In this document: positions 42,174-50,700 of the stretch, piece after piece
Layout of the letters: the number at the start of each line of letters is the position of its first letter
Numbering within the stretch: the stretch's first letter is position 1
Virus record (IMG/VR): IMGVR_UViG_3300042305_001561
Location: 1 to 64,000 of that record
Source of the DNA: a virus
DNA: 64,000 nucleotides
Direction: 5' to 3' (one strand)
Notes under the pieces: generated by a model
Databases searched by the model: none
Told to the model about the DNA's origin: nothing
The model's input: the letters and a program-made list of their open reading frames with translations, nothing else
Program-made: the position numbers and the translations under genes

Positions 42174-42509
42174 TTATCCGCGAATAATTTGGATTCTAAC
42201 CTGATTAGGAGCAACTGGCGTAACAACAACAATAGCAAGAGGATCGCTATCAGCAGTGCCCCAGTTATTGGTTGCACGAAGCTTGTATGTGCCAGCATCT
42301 GTTAGAGCAATGGCATTGAATACAAGATTAGCACCAGTAGCAACTTGTACATCATTCTTGAACCACGCAAATGTGATTGGAGTTGTGCCCTGTGCTTCAC
42401 CAGCAAGTGTGATTTTTGTGCCAGTATATTCTGTTGATTGTGTTTGAGCAAACAAACTCGTAGCTGAAACTAACAACGCTAAAATGCCTGAGACTAGTAG
42501 TTTTTTCAT
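42174..42509 (-). CDS. Small secreted Ig-domain protein
   Basis: 111 aa. Signal peptide (LLVSGILALLVSATSLFAQ), single Ig-like domain (TPITFAWFKNDVQVATG, DAGTYKLRATNNWGTA). Probably a paralogue of the Ig domain in the next gene. The element GATATTTATGG stands 30-40 nt upstream. Confidence 0.75.
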   Translation of the reverse strand: MKKLLVSGILALLVSATSLFAQTQSTEYTGTKITLAGEAQGTTPITFAWFKNDVQVATGANLVFNAIALTDAGTYKLRATNNWGTADSDPLAIVVVTPVAPNQVRIQIIRG

Positions 42510-42588
42510 AATTTATGGATTTTATCTTTCAACCATAAATATCTTCGTATATATGAAAAACGTATATATAAAAACTCATTGGAAAATT

Positions 42589-42750
42589 TTACCAACGATG
42601 TATTACGCCAGCAATAATAAACATATTGGTGATGATGTAAAAAAGTACAATGAGCGTGCGAACAAATGCAACTTTATCTGCTTCACAATTATCTTCACTT
42701 GCTTTTTCACCAAGTGATTTTGCCCATATTCTCCAAAATGATTTTAGCAT
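42589..42750 (-). CDS. Small single-pass membrane protein
   Basis: 53 aa, start MLKSFWRIWAKSLGEKASED, one membrane helix (LIVLFYIITNMFIIAGVI). The frame extends upstream only because it reads through tRNA-Leu. The EADKVAFVRT segment before the helix recalls small phage membrane proteins. Function unknown. Confidence 0.65.
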   Translation of the reverse strand: MLKSFWRIWAKSLGEKASEDNCEADKVAFVRTLIVLFYIITNMFIIAGVIHRW

Positions 42751-42755
42751 AAAAT

Positions 42756-42841
42756 TGGTAGCCGCAGTGGGATTTGAACCCACAATCCCGAAGGCAATTG
42801 ATTTTAAGTCAATTATGTATATCCAGTTCCATCATACGGCC
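42756..42841 (-). tRNA. tRNA-Leu (TAA)
   Basis: 86 nt, class II with variable arm; acceptor GGCCGTA/TGCGGCT, T arm GTGGGTTCAAATCCCAC, anticodon loop CTTAAAA, CCA encoded. Confidence 0.93.
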
Positions 42842-42848
42842 ATAAAAA

Positions 42849-42925
42849 TGGTAGTCGCGAAGGGACTCGAACCCCTGACCCTCTCGGTGTAAACGAGATG
42901 CTCTAACCAACTGAGCTACACGACC
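42849..42925 (-). tRNA. tRNA-Val (TAC)
   Basis: 77 nt. Acceptor GGTCGTG/CGCGACT, anticodon stem TCTCG/CGAGA with loop TTTACAC, T arm AGGGGTTCGAGTCCCCT, CCA encoded. Confidence 0.94.
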
Positions 42926-42931
42926 ATACAT

Positions 42932-43015
42932 TGGTAGCCGAGGTGGGAATCGAACCCACAATGCTTTCGCGCTTGATTTTGAGTCAAGTGGATATACCAG
43001 TTCTCCTACACGGCC
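42932..43015 (-). tRNA. tRNA-Leu (CAA)
   Basis: 84 nt, class II; anticodon stem CTTGA/TCAAG, loop CTCAAAA, CCA encoded. Ends 1 nt before the stop of the HNH gene. Confidence 0.93.
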
Positions 43016-43016
43016 A

Positions 43017-43439
43017 TTATTTTTTTCTTTTCCAAGAATCTGTCAAAGCGTGACAATTACAGCATAATAACTGAAGATTGTCAATATTGTTATTAGTCCT
43101 ATCGCCATCAATATGATGGACCTCAAGAGGTATTTTATTTTCCATCCACGTTGTTTGCTTACACGATTCGCATTTGTGGGTTCTTTCACCTATTAAGTGA
43201 GGTTTTAAGTAGGCTGCTCTTGTATAATCCGTCCAATCTTTTAATCTTTGTCCACTATTCCATCCCTGCCCCGTCCAGTGCGACGTATCAACATTTAATC
43301 TTTGTAGATTTCTTTTCATATTATTGAAACTCCCACCAGCCGGTCGAAGTCCCAAGGATTTGAGTAATCCAGCAAGACTTTTTACGTTTGCTGCATTGGC
43401 GATTATGTCTTTATCAGTATAATTTTTGTATTGTCTCAT
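43017..43439 (-). CDS. HNH homing endonuclease between tRNA genes
   Basis: 140 aa, start MRQYKNYTDKDIIANAANVK after AATATTTATTAGT. Core: CESCKQTTWMENKIPLEVHH, IDGDRTNNNIDNLQLLCCNC, HAL with intact catalytic His. N-terminal half is a DNA-recognition region (KSLAGLLKSLGLRPAGGSFN). It sits between tRNA-Leu genes, a typical target for free-standing homing enzymes. Confidence 0.88.
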   Translation of the reverse strand: MRQYKNYTDKDIIANAANVKSLAGLLKSLGLRPAGGSFNNMKRNLQRLNVDTSHWTGQGWNSGQRLKDWTDYTRAAYLKPHLIGERTHKCESCKQTTWMENKIPLEVHHIDGDRTNNNIDNLQLLCCNCHALTDSWKRKK

Positions 43440-43519
43440 ACTAATAAATATTAGATTGGAAAACAAAACAACAAATATTTTTTCGTCTTCCATTTACCAC
43501 GCTCTAACAACTAAAAATT

Positions 43520-43603
43520 TGGTGGTCGAGAAGGGACTTGAACCCATACGCCTTGCGGCAAAAGCTTCTAAAACTTTCATGTCTGCCATTCCATCACTCG
43601 ACC
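43520..43603 (-). tRNA. tRNA-Leu (TAG)
   Basis: 84 nt, class II; acceptor GGTCGAG/CTCGACC, loop TTTAGAA, CCA encoded. Confidence 0.92.
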
Positions 43604-43638
43604 ATAATCAAAGAACACCTATACTCTACACACTTTAT

Positions 43639-43983
43639 TTATTTCGTCAAGAACTTTCTGCGATAAACTGCATATCCCAATCCAATCATTCCTGCAAACA
43701 ATGCATATGTAGATGGTTCAGGTACCGCAGGGCCACAATAATCTTTATCATAACCACCTCCGCCGCCATAATATGGACGCTTGTATTTATCGTCATCATC
43801 GTCATCATCTTCATCGTCATCATCCCAATCATAACTGCTGCTCATACTAATCATCTGCACAGGGTCTGTATATGACGGCTGAAATGTGCTCATAATATCA
43901 TAATTACCAAAATCTACAACAGAGTCATTGGCAAAAATGCCGCTAACAAACATAGTAAAGATAAACAATAGTTTCTTATTCAT
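43639..43983 (-). CDS. PEP-CTERM protein
   Basis: 114 aa. Signal peptide (LLFIFTMFVSGIFA), an acidic Asp-rich middle, Tyr/Gly stretch, then VPEPSTYALFAGMIGLGYAV with an RRK end: a full PEP-CTERM sorting signal (VPEP, membrane helix, basic tail). In bacteria exosortase (XrtA/EpsH) cleaves it and the protein goes to the surface or exopolysaccharide. The tail resembles those of Verrucomicrobia. I see no exosortase gene here, so the phage would use the host's. Confidence 0.88.
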   Translation of the reverse strand: MNKKLLFIFTMFVSGIFANDSVVDFGNYDIMSTFQPSYTDPVQMISMSSSYDWDDDDEDDDDDDDKYKRPYYGGGGGYDKDYCGPAVPEPSTYALFAGMIGLGYAVYRRKFLTK

Positions 43984-44049
43984 ATGCTATAACTATACAG
44001 ATTTTTATGCTATACTCAAGCATAAAATCTATAATAAGTAATAATACGG

Positions 44050-44496
44050 TTATATCTTATAATCTTCGTGCTCTATGCTTTTTAGACTATTGTATATGTA
44101 ATGTACCCAATAATCAAGTTCGTGCGATTCATCTACTTTCAAATGATATTCATTTGGTTGCGTAAACAACTTTGTTGTATCAGTAAAATCTCTAACTGGT
44201 TTTCTTGCCATTAATATTACATAAGCATCTTTGGCGCCAAATGCCTCTCGTGCTGCTGCCGTAGGGCATACAAAATCTGCTATGGCATATACACCTGTTC
44301 TATTTACTATATCACATAATACTCCCATTCTTCTGGCGTGTTCTATTCTATCAGCTACATCAAACGTAAGGTCTTTATTTATTTTAGTTCTTATTTCGTC
44401 GGCGTTGAAATGAACAGCGTTCATTGCTTTTGCTAAAGCAGTAGATAATGTTGTTTTACCCGAACCAGGCAATCCCATGACAAGTATCTTTTTCAT
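44050..44496 (-). CDS. P-loop kinase, APS-kinase-like
   Basis: 148 aa. Walker A MGLPGSGKTTLST, then VHFNADEIRTKINKDLTF and DRIEHARRMG...NRTGVYAIADFVCPTAAARE as in adenylylsulfate kinases and their small phage homologues. Could phosphorylate APS or another small molecule or nucleic-acid end; substrate undetermined. Monocistronic-looking. Confidence 0.78.
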   Translation of the reverse strand: MKKILVMGLPGSGKTTLSTALAKAMNAVHFNADEIRTKINKDLTFDVADRIEHARRMGVLCDIVNRTGVYAIADFVCPTAAAREAFGAKDAYVILMARKPVRDFTDTTKLFTQPNEYHLKVDESHELDYWVHYIYNSLKSIEHEDYKI

Positions 44497-44552
44497 AACT
44501 ACGGTTAGTGTTAATATTTATGTAAATTTTTACAGATTAAAAAACCAGTTCA

Positions 44553-45065
44553 TCAAACTTTACAATTTGTAAACAATTTTTTTTCTTTTACGTGCTCAAC
44601 TGGGCATTCGTAAAAATATCTTATTCTGTTTTTAAATCTATCTCTTTTTGAAACTTTTTTCCAATATTCGGAAGAGCTTGTAGTTACTATAAGAGCCGTA
44701 GTCATAGTGTCATTTAATATAACATATGCATACGGTTTTGGATCAGCATTATCGAATGTATGACATACGTCAACTATGATTGTTTTATAAGGAAAATCTT
44801 TTAGACCAGAAAATTTTAAAGATTTTCTATGTTTTACTTCTATTCTTTTATTTCCATTCAATTCATCAACAATTTCGAGATCTCCGTCGTCTGCATATTC
44901 TGCCATTTTCTCTACGCTTGGCCTTTCCTTGACTTCGAATATATTTACTTTTTTTCCTAATGAACGAAGCCAATCGGCGACGACTTCTACGGATTTTTTG
45001 CTTTCTCTCAAATCGGAGATAAAATTGGGATCTTCCTTTTCATACTTGGAAAAACTATATTTCAT
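44553..45065 (-). CDS. PD-(D/E)XK-like protein
   Basis: 170 aa. GDLEIVDELNGNKRIEVKHR gives a D...ExK nuclease-like core, followed by a beta-rich half (KTIIVDVCHTF, AYVILNDTMTTALIVTT). Possible endonuclease such as a Holliday-junction or restriction-like enzyme; weak assignment. I start at 45065 (MKYSFSKYEKEDPNF); the longer frame reads through tRNA-Met. Confidence 0.65.
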   Translation of the reverse strand: MKYSFSKYEKEDPNFISDLRESKKSVEVVADWLRSLGKKVNIFEVKERPSVEKMAEYADDGDLEIVDELNGNKRIEVKHRKSLKFSGLKDFPYKTIIVDVCHTFDNADPKPYAYVILNDTMTTALIVTTSSSEYWKKVSKRDRFKNRIRYFYECPVEHVKEKKLFTNCKV

Positions 45066-45069
45066 ATAA

Positions 45070-45144
45070 TGGTAGTGGGTGCGGCGTTTGAATCCGCTAT
45101 CTTGGCTTATGAGACCAGCATTATACCACATTAATTAACCCACC
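45070..45144 (-). tRNA. tRNA-Met (CAT)
   Basis: 75 nt. Acceptor GGTGGGT/ACCCACT, D stem ATTA/TAAT, loop CTCATAA, CCA encoded. T stem has one mismatch next to the loop. CAT could also be read as Ile2 if lysidine-modified. Confidence 0.82.
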
Positions 45145-45153
45145 CTAACAATT

Positions 45154-45247
45154 TGGTAGTCCCAGAGGGAATCGAACCCCCGCTCGGCACTAATCAGGTG
45201 CGCACAGTTTATAAGGCTGTCGGTGCTTCCAGTTACACTATGGGACC
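45154..45247 (-). tRNA. Class II tRNA with apparent UAU anticodon
   Basis: 94 nt with acceptor GGTCCCA/TGGGACT, T arm CGGGGGTTCGATTCCCTCT, CCA, and a long variable arm (GCAC/GTGC). The anticodon stem ACAGC/ACTGT has a C-A mismatch at the loop; with U33 kept the anticodon is TAT (Ile AUA). Long variable arms belong to Leu, Ser and Tyr tRNAs, so the amino acid identity is in doubt. Confidence 0.7.
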
Positions 45248-45266
45248 AAATCAACTAACAGTGACT

Positions 45267-45294
45267 AGTATGGATGTTATTTATCCAAAGTCAA
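45267..45294 (-). promoter_or_regulatory. Promoter for the class II tRNA and tRNA-Met
   Basis: Minus strand TTGACT, 16-bp spacer, CATACT, 20 nt before the tRNA. Confidence 0.55.
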
Positions 45295-45297
45295 TAA

Positions 45298-46290
45298 CTA
45301 TTTTTCAATTAAGTTTTGTTTGAATATTTTCCAGCAATTTTCCCAAGTCCAATATGAACCATTCATCGCGACTATATCACGATTTAGTTTTAGCGACTTG
45401 TTGATACAATCTTCAAGATTATCTCCCATATATCCTGTCAACCCATCTTGAACAATATCTATTGGACCAGAAACGGGATATGCGGCTATTGGCGTGCCTA
45501 AACTCATTGCTTCTATCAAAACTATACCAAATGTGTCTGTTTTGCTGGGAAAACAAAATACATCTGCGTTTATATATTCATTTGCTAAATCTTTTCCGGT
45601 TTTGTATCCAAGGAACTTTACATTTTTATATTTTTTCTCTAAATGTTTTCTATATGGACCATCACCAACCAAGCGAACTTCATATTTGTCTTGTAGAACA
45701 CACAAGTCATCCAGATTTTTTTCAAGGGATATTCTGCCAACATATAACACAACAGGAACTTCATTCTTTTTTCTTTGAGTTGTTGGCGTCAGCAGATTCT
45801 TATCAACTCCTCTTGTCCATATAACCATCTCAACGTCAAAATTGTTTTTACTCAGTTCATTCATCATTGACTTGGTAGTAACCAATACTCTACCAGAATG
45901 TTTATGAAACCATCTTACATAAGAATATGTGATACACTTTGGTATTTTATACATTTCATTCACATACTCTGGAAACTTTGTATGATATGAAGTGTTGTAT
46001 TTGTATTTCTTACTATCACAATATAGTTTGGCAAAAAGTCCAAGCGGGCCTTCTGTAGAAATATGAATATAATCTGGATTGTATTCTTCTATCTTTTTTC
46101 CTAATCCAAATGGCAGGCTCATTTTTACTTCCGGATATCTTGGCATACTAAAATGCTTATACATTTCCGGTGAAATAAAGCATACCGTATGTCCATCATT
46201 TTCCGCCTGTATCTTTATATTCTTGTATGTAGTTACAACGCCATTTATTTGCGTGAAAAGATTATCCGTTACTATTAGTATCTTTTTCAT
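45298..46290 (-). CDS. Family 4 (GT-B) glycosyltransferase
   Basis: 330 aa. ILIVTDNLFTQINGVVTTYK start, VLYVGRISLEKNLDDL, FCFPSKTDTFGIVLIEAMSL (E-x7-E). Similar to diacylglycerol- or lipid-type glycosyltransferases that are paired with LpxH-like phosphoesterases; here too the phosphoesterase gene overlaps its start by 29 nt. Confidence 0.9.
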   Translation of the reverse strand: MKKILIVTDNLFTQINGVVTTYKNIKIQAENDGHTVCFISPEMYKHFSMPRYPEVKMSLPFGLGKKIEEYNPDYIHISTEGPLGLFAKLYCDSKKYKYNTSYHTKFPEYVNEMYKIPKCITYSYVRWFHKHSGRVLVTTKSMMNELSKNNFDVEMVIWTRGVDKNLLTPTTQRKKNEVPVVLYVGRISLEKNLDDLCVLQDKYEVRLVGDGPYRKHLEKKYKNVKFLGYKTGKDLANEYINADVFCFPSKTDTFGIVLIEAMSLGTPIAAYPVSGPIDIVQDGLTGYMGDNLEDCINKSLKLNRDIVAMNGSYWTWENCWKIFKQNLIEK

Positions 46291-47029
46291 TGTAGTGTAT
46301 CAACTCAAATGTTCCATTGTGATGCTCTACTATGGCGGTCAATGATTCTACCCAATCGCCGCAGTTCATATAATGAACATCATTTATATGTTTCATTTCT
46401 GGATGATGTATATGACCGCATATTACGCCAACATATCCTTTTCTTTTACAATGATTAGATATATTAGTCTCAAACTTGAATATAAAATCAACGGCCTTTT
46501 TGACGCGATGCTTCAAAAACTTGCTGAAACTCCAATAACCAAATCCAAGTTTATGTCTTATCCAGTTATATTTTGTATTTAGGGCAAGAATAAAATCATA
46601 ACTTTTGTCTCCAAGAAAACTAAGCCACGGAGCCAATCTTGTTATACCATCAAATAAATCTCCGTGAACAACAAGATATTTTTCACCATATACACTAATA
46701 TGTTCTATTTCATTACATAACTTGATGTTTCCTACTTCAAGTTCATATGGCAGCATCAATCTGAAAAACTCATCGTGATTGCCAATAACATATACTATTT
46801 TGGTATCATTACGATGTAGTTTCAACAATCTTCTGATTACTTCAGAATGGCTGTTTTTCCATTTTGACCTGTTTTGTTGAAACTTCCAACCATCTATGAC
46901 ATCACCGACGAGATAAAGAGTCTCGCAACTGTTACATTTTAGAAAATTTTCTACCTCTTTCGCCTTGCTATTTTTAGAACCGAGATGTAGGTCGGATATA
47001 AAAATAGAGCGATATTTAGGTAGTTTCAT
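46262..47029 (-). CDS. LpxH-like metallophosphoesterase
   Basis: 255 aa. SIFISDLHLGSKNSKAKEVE, YLVGDVIDGW, VIGNHDEFF, VVHGDLFDGITR, GHIHHPEMK and CGDWVESL are the LpxH/UDP-2,3-diacylglucosamine pyrophosphatase motifs. It may act on a lipid- or sugar-diphosphate with the neighbouring transferase. Confidence 0.88.
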   Translation of the reverse strand: MKLPKYRSIFISDLHLGSKNSKAKEVENFLKCNSCETLYLVGDVIDGWKFQQNRSKWKNSHSEVIRRLLKLHRNDTKIVYVIGNHDEFFRLMLPYELEVGNIKLCNEIEHISVYGEKYLVVHGDLFDGITRLAPWLSFLGDKSYDFILALNTKYNWIRHKLGFGYWSFSKFLKHRVKKAVDFIFKFETNISNHCKRKGYVGVICGHIHHPEMKHINDVHYMNCGDWVESLTAIVEHHNGTFELIHYNEKDTNSNG

Positions 47030-47281
47030 TTAGTCCGCTTTATCTCCAAACATGAACTTGTTGGCAATAACATCTATGTTATGAAATGCTATGCTAACCT
47101 TATCTATAATCCAAGGATCTAACTTTACAGTTTCACTTGCCATAATCTCTTTTATACGCTTACACTTTTCTTCTATGGCAGTTAGTTGATATTCAATCAT
47201 ATCCTGCTGGCGTTCTGGATTTAATGTTACCATTTCATCCATTACTTCTTTGATAAGGTCTTTGAGTTCTGATTTTTTCAT
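47030..47281 (-). CDS. Small protein with KSELKDLIKE leader
   Basis: 83 aa. Start MKKSELKDLIKEVMDEMVTL at the ATG at 47281, right after TATATATTTATTATTAT. Helical; its start resembles the recurring KSELxxxIxE leader of phage proteins. Stop and next ATG abut (TAAATG). Confidence 0.75.
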   Translation of the reverse strand: MKKSELKDLIKEVMDEMVTLNPERQQDMIEYQLTAIEEKCKRIKEIMASETVKLDPWIIDKVSIAFHNIDVIANKFMFGDKAD

Positions 47282-47304
47282 ATAATAATAAATATATACA
47301 CATA

Positions 47305-47334
47305 AACAAAAACCCAGCATTTACGCTGGGTTTT
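47305..47334 (-). terminator. Rho-independent terminator of the adhesin gene
   Basis: AAAACCCAGC (47309-47318), loop ATTTAC, GCTGGGTTTT (47325-47334), U-run on the minus strand. Confidence 0.88.
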
Positions 47335-47359
47335 CGTGAGTTGATATATATTAACTATA

Positions 47360-49324
47360 TCAAGGCTTTGGAGGCAGGAATGTGCCTGTACCAGCATTGA
47401 CTGGATATACTCCACTCAAGTTGGCAGCAAAACTCAATGCACTCAAGTCTGTTACTCCCTTGGCATTGAATGTAAGTGCCGAGGTCTTTAACAGATTGGA
47501 CAGCGTGATACTGCCACCCGCAGTCAGGGTCAAGGGGCCGACCACAGAGTTGGTCGCCTGTGCAGATGTATTGAAGATATCCGCACCGCTGGTAACGCTA
47601 GTAACGCCGCCGTTCAATAGACCAATGTTAGCAGAAGCAAGTTCAACAACATTGATTGCACCGGTACCAGTAGTGATAGAGATCAAGCCAAAGTTGTTAT
47701 TTGGCTGAGTCAGTGCCACTTCAGCATTGTTGGTGTTTACAGTAACATTGCCACGAACATCGGCGGATGTAGCAGGTACTTGAGTAACTGTGGAGCCCTC
47801 AAGACCAACTGTAGATACAGTCAAGTTACCACCAACAACGGTAGTACCAAGAACTGTGCTGCGAGCCTGTGTGATATTAGCATCAGCAGTAGCAGTCAGC
47901 GTAACATTACCGAGGTTGTTTAGACCAGCAGGGTTGTTAAGAGTAACATTGCCACCAGACAGATTGCTAGTAGCAGCAGTCACGCGGCTAGTAGCCAGCA
48001 ACTGTACGATGTCGTTCTTGCTAGCAGCAACCAGATTGCCAGTAACAGCAACACGGTTCAAGTTCAGCGTAGCGTCTTCAAGGATAGTAGCATTACCACC
48101 AACGGTCAGACTTACAGGACCAAAACTGTGCTTGGCGCGTGTAATATTAGTGTCACCAGTTGTAACAAAGGCTGTTGGACCATATACGAACAGTCCTTCA
48201 GCACCATCAACGACGCTAGGAGCGGTGAATGTAGTGTTACCTGTGCTAGCAATAGCAACCTTATTCAGCGAGACGCGGGAGTTGGCAGATACATTAGTAT
48301 CACCAGTTCCGCTGCTGGCAACATCAGTAAGATTTACCATGTTACCAGACAATGTCAGGTTACCAGCAGCAAGTGCGGTATAGTTAGTAGTAGCAGCAGT
48401 GCTGGCTACAACAATATTGTTACCAGACACAGTCACATTTGTGCTAGAAACTCTGGGTAAAGAAATGTCCTTACCAGACACAGCCAGATTGGCAACATTG
48501 AGTGTACCAGTTCCCTGCGTAACTGCACCAGCAGCAATAGTACCGGTGGCATTGATAGTGATGTTACCCGTGGATGTAATAAATCCATTCGGAGCAATCA
48601 CGACGCTTCCGCCAGATGTAGACACATCAGTCTTGCCGTTGAGCACCATGGGAGCAGATGCAGACGAACCAATCGTGACTGTGCCACCATAGGTATTGAC
48701 AACAAGGTTACCAGTTACTACAGCACCACCGATATTAGCAGCACGCGAAGCAATTGTGATACTATCACCAACAGACTGAATGATGGCACCATCATTTACG
48801 GTGACACCGTTAACCAGAACGCTGGTGGGTAGATTGTCTTGGCTGGGCAACTTACCATTGGTATTCCAGTATCCAAGAGATACAGTGGGATCATCCACAG
48901 TGCTAACATATAGTCCAGCAACATTGATGGTGCTGGTGCCGCCGATCAAAACGCCACCCGGATTAAGGATAAACACTTTGCCATTGGACTCAATAGCACC
49001 GTTGATTGTAGATGCTGCTCCACCAGTAACAATGTTTAGAACAGATGAACCGGCAGACGGCAGTGTATATTCAATGCGTTCACCCGTATTGAATGTGCTT
49101 GTGCCGCTACCAAATGCCTGCCAAGACAACACGGCCTTGTTTGGTGCAGAAACATTCAGCGTGGTCGCTGTTCCTGTTACATTTACACCCGTTGTGGTTT
49201 GTAGATTGCTGACATCAATGCTAGGAATAGCAAAGACATAACCAGCGAATACAAACGCCATGAACAAAGAAAAAGTCTTTGTCCAAAACGAGTTATTTCG
49301 TGTATTAGTATTATTGTATTTCAT
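47360..49324 (-). CDS. Haemagglutinin-type secreted beta-helix protein
   Basis: 654 aa. The start at 49324 (MKYNNTNTRNNSFWTK) gives a signal peptide (SLFMAFVFAGYVFA) and then a TPS/filamentous haemagglutinin N-terminal domain (GKVFILNPGGVLIGG). Residues ~200-640 are Val/Thr/Asn-rich repeats of a right-handed beta-helix. It should use a two-partner secretion pore (none in the window) to cross the outer membrane. Promoter TTGACG-16-TATATT at 49366-49393, terminator after it. Unusual in a phage. Confidence 0.85.
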   Translation of the reverse strand: MKYNNTNTRNNSFWTKTFSLFMAFVFAGYVFAIPSIDVSNLQTTTGVNVTGTATTLNVSAPNKAVLSWQAFGSGTSTFNTGERIEYTLPSAGSSVLNIVTGGAASTINGAIESNGKVFILNPGGVLIGGTSTINVAGLYVSTVDDPTVSLGYWNTNGKLPSQDNLPTSVLVNGVTVNDGAIIQSVGDSITIASRAANIGGAVVTGNLVVNTYGGTVTIGSSASAPMVLNGKTDVSTSGGSVVIAPNGFITSTGNITINATGTIAAGAVTQGTGTLNVANLAVSGKDISLPRVSSTNVTVSGNNIVVASTAATTNYTALAAGNLTLSGNMVNLTDVASSGTGDTNVSANSRVSLNKVAIASTGNTTFTAPSVVDGAEGLFVYGPTAFVTTGDTNITRAKHSFGPVSLTVGGNATILEDATLNLNRVAVTGNLVAASKNDIVQLLATSRVTAATSNLSGGNVTLNNPAGLNNLGNVTLTATADANITQARSTVLGTTVVGGNLTVSTVGLEGSTVTQVPATSADVRGNVTVNTNNAEVALTQPNNNFGLISITTGTGAINVVELASANIGLLNGGVTSVTSGADIFNTSAQATNSVVGPLTLTAGGSITLSNLLKTSALTFNAKGVTDLSALSFAANLSGVYPVNAGTGTFLPPKP

Positions 49325-49365
49325 ATTTATTTTATGTATTTGTCTTTTACGACTTTGAACCGATA

Positions 49366-49393
49366 AATATACACGTATATACGACAGCGTCAA
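49366..49393 (-). promoter_or_regulatory. Sigma70-like promoter of the adhesin gene
   Basis: Minus strand TTGACG, 16-bp spacer, TATATT; overlaps the frequent ATATTTAT element. Confidence 0.65.
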
Positions 49394-49448
49394 GTAAAAA
49401 CTTCTTATATATATTTTTATATATACGATTTGATATATATTATCACTT

Positions 49449-49874
49449 ATGTACACATATAAATGCCGCATCAACAAAGTTTTAGACGGTGACACCGTTG
49501 AAATAGATTTGGACTTGGGTTTCAATACAACCCTAGCTAACCAAAAAGTAAGATTGCTTGGTATAGACGCACCAGAATCTCGTACAACAAACAAAGAAGA
49601 AAAAGTGCGTGGTGCTCTTTCTAAAAAGAAACTACAAGAAAAACTACCTGTAGGTTGTTCTGTAAAGATTATTACTCACAAGAATGATAATAACGACGAC
49701 AAGTTTGGCCGCATACTTGGCGAGTTTATTCTTGATGATGGCACCAATCTAAACAAGTGGATGATAGAGAATAACTATGCTGTTCCTTATCTTGGCGAAA
49801 ATAAGGAACTGGTGCAAGAAGCACATCAAATCAATAAGAAGAAACTTATTGAGCGTGGCGAGTTGACTGCTTAA
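49449..49874 (+). CDS. Thermonuclease (SNase-like)
   Basis: 141 aa. INKVLDGDTVEIDLDLG, KVRLLGIDAPES (catalytic Arg and Glu region) and DKFGRILGEFILDDG are the staphylococcal nuclease motifs. No signal peptide, so acts in the cell or virion, cutting DNA or RNA with Ca2+. Convergent with the beta-helix gene. Confidence 0.9.
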   Translation: MYTYKCRINKVLDGDTVEIDLDLGFNTTLANQKVRLLGIDAPESRTTNKEEKVRGALSKKKLQEKLPVGCSVKIITHKNDNNDDKFGRILGEFILDDGTNLNKWMIENNYAVPYLGENKELVQEAHQINKKKLIERGELTA

Positions 49875-50551
49875 TTGTCCAACTCTCTTGGGTCAAATAC
49901 ATTCCAGCCATCTGGCTTTCTTGTATCGCCAAACTTACGATTATACATCCAATATAGTTTGGTGACTATTTCTGGCCATACAAACACTTTTGCGTTTGTG
50001 CCAATCAAATTTAGTGTATTCTTATCAAAATATCTGCCGCGAATAATGATTGGACCGCCATCTTTGTTTTTACAGTTGATAAAAGTAAATCTGCGTGTCT
50101 TTGGACGATCTTGTTGGTCATAGATGCTATAATCACCAAGTAGTATGTCGTTAAATACACAACTACTGAAAGTAACATCGTGTACGCCGCCTTTTATACC
50201 AATATCACACACTTCATTTAGAGCATATGGCGATTTGATTGTTTGACGCACGCCATCATTTATAAATGTGCAATCTGTAAAAGCAACATTGCCGCCACGA
50301 ACCATATCAAATGCTCGTGCGGTTCCATTTTTGAATATACAGTTCTTATATTCAAGACCAAAAGTCAGTGATGCTTTACCACCCCATCTAGTGTCTTGAC
50401 CGTCTATAGTGCAGTTGTTTACAGCACTATCATCATTTTGACTAAAGCAGAAAACAGATAATCCGTCGGTTCTGTTGTCTGATGTGTTTGGATTAAACGT
50501 ATTTGATTTATCAAACGTTTGATTTTCTATTACGATATTTGTTATAGCCAT
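49871..50551 (-). CDS. Parallel beta-helix protein
   Basis: 226 aa. Repeating pattern of NCTIDGQDTRW, NCIFKNGTA, DCTFINDGV, SCVFNDI and NCKNKDGG strands fits a right-handed beta-helix of the tailspike/pectin-lyase type. No signal peptide. Likely a tail or sugar-binding protein; enzymatic residues not evident. CGATATTTATAGC precedes the ATG. Confidence 0.75.
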   Translation of the reverse strand: MAITNIVIENQTFDKSNTFNPNTSDNRTDGLSVFCFSQNDDSAVNNCTIDGQDTRWGGKASLTFGLEYKNCIFKNGTARAFDMVRGGNVAFTDCTFINDGVRQTIKSPYALNEVCDIGIKGGVHDVTFSSCVFNDILLGDYSIYDQQDRPKTRRFTFINCKNKDGGPIIIRGRYFDKNTLNLIGTNAKVFVWPEIVTKLYWMYNRKFGDTRKPDGWNVFDPRELDN

Positions 50552-50597
50552 AATAGCTATAAATATCGTTTATAAAAAATATTATATTATAACAAAC

Positions 50598-50687
50598 TGG
50601 CGGAAGAGGTGAGATTCGAACTCACGGTGACATTACTGCCACGACGGTTTTCAAGACCGTTGCCTTAAACCACTCAGCCACTCTTCC
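50598..50687 (-). tRNA. tRNA-Ser (TGA)
   Basis: 90 nt class II; acceptor GGAAGAG/CTCTTCC, loop CTTGAAA, CCA encoded with discriminator G. Confidence 0.94.
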
Positions 50688-50700
50688 ATAAAAATAACTA

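Noticed and set aside
42650-42892. Plus-strand frame across tRNA-Leu and tRNA-Val
   Set aside because: It reads through two complete tRNA genes in antisense.
47360-49241. Several long plus-strand frames opposite the adhesin gene
   Set aside because: They come from the low-complexity repeats of the minus gene, which has a signal peptide and a TPS domain.
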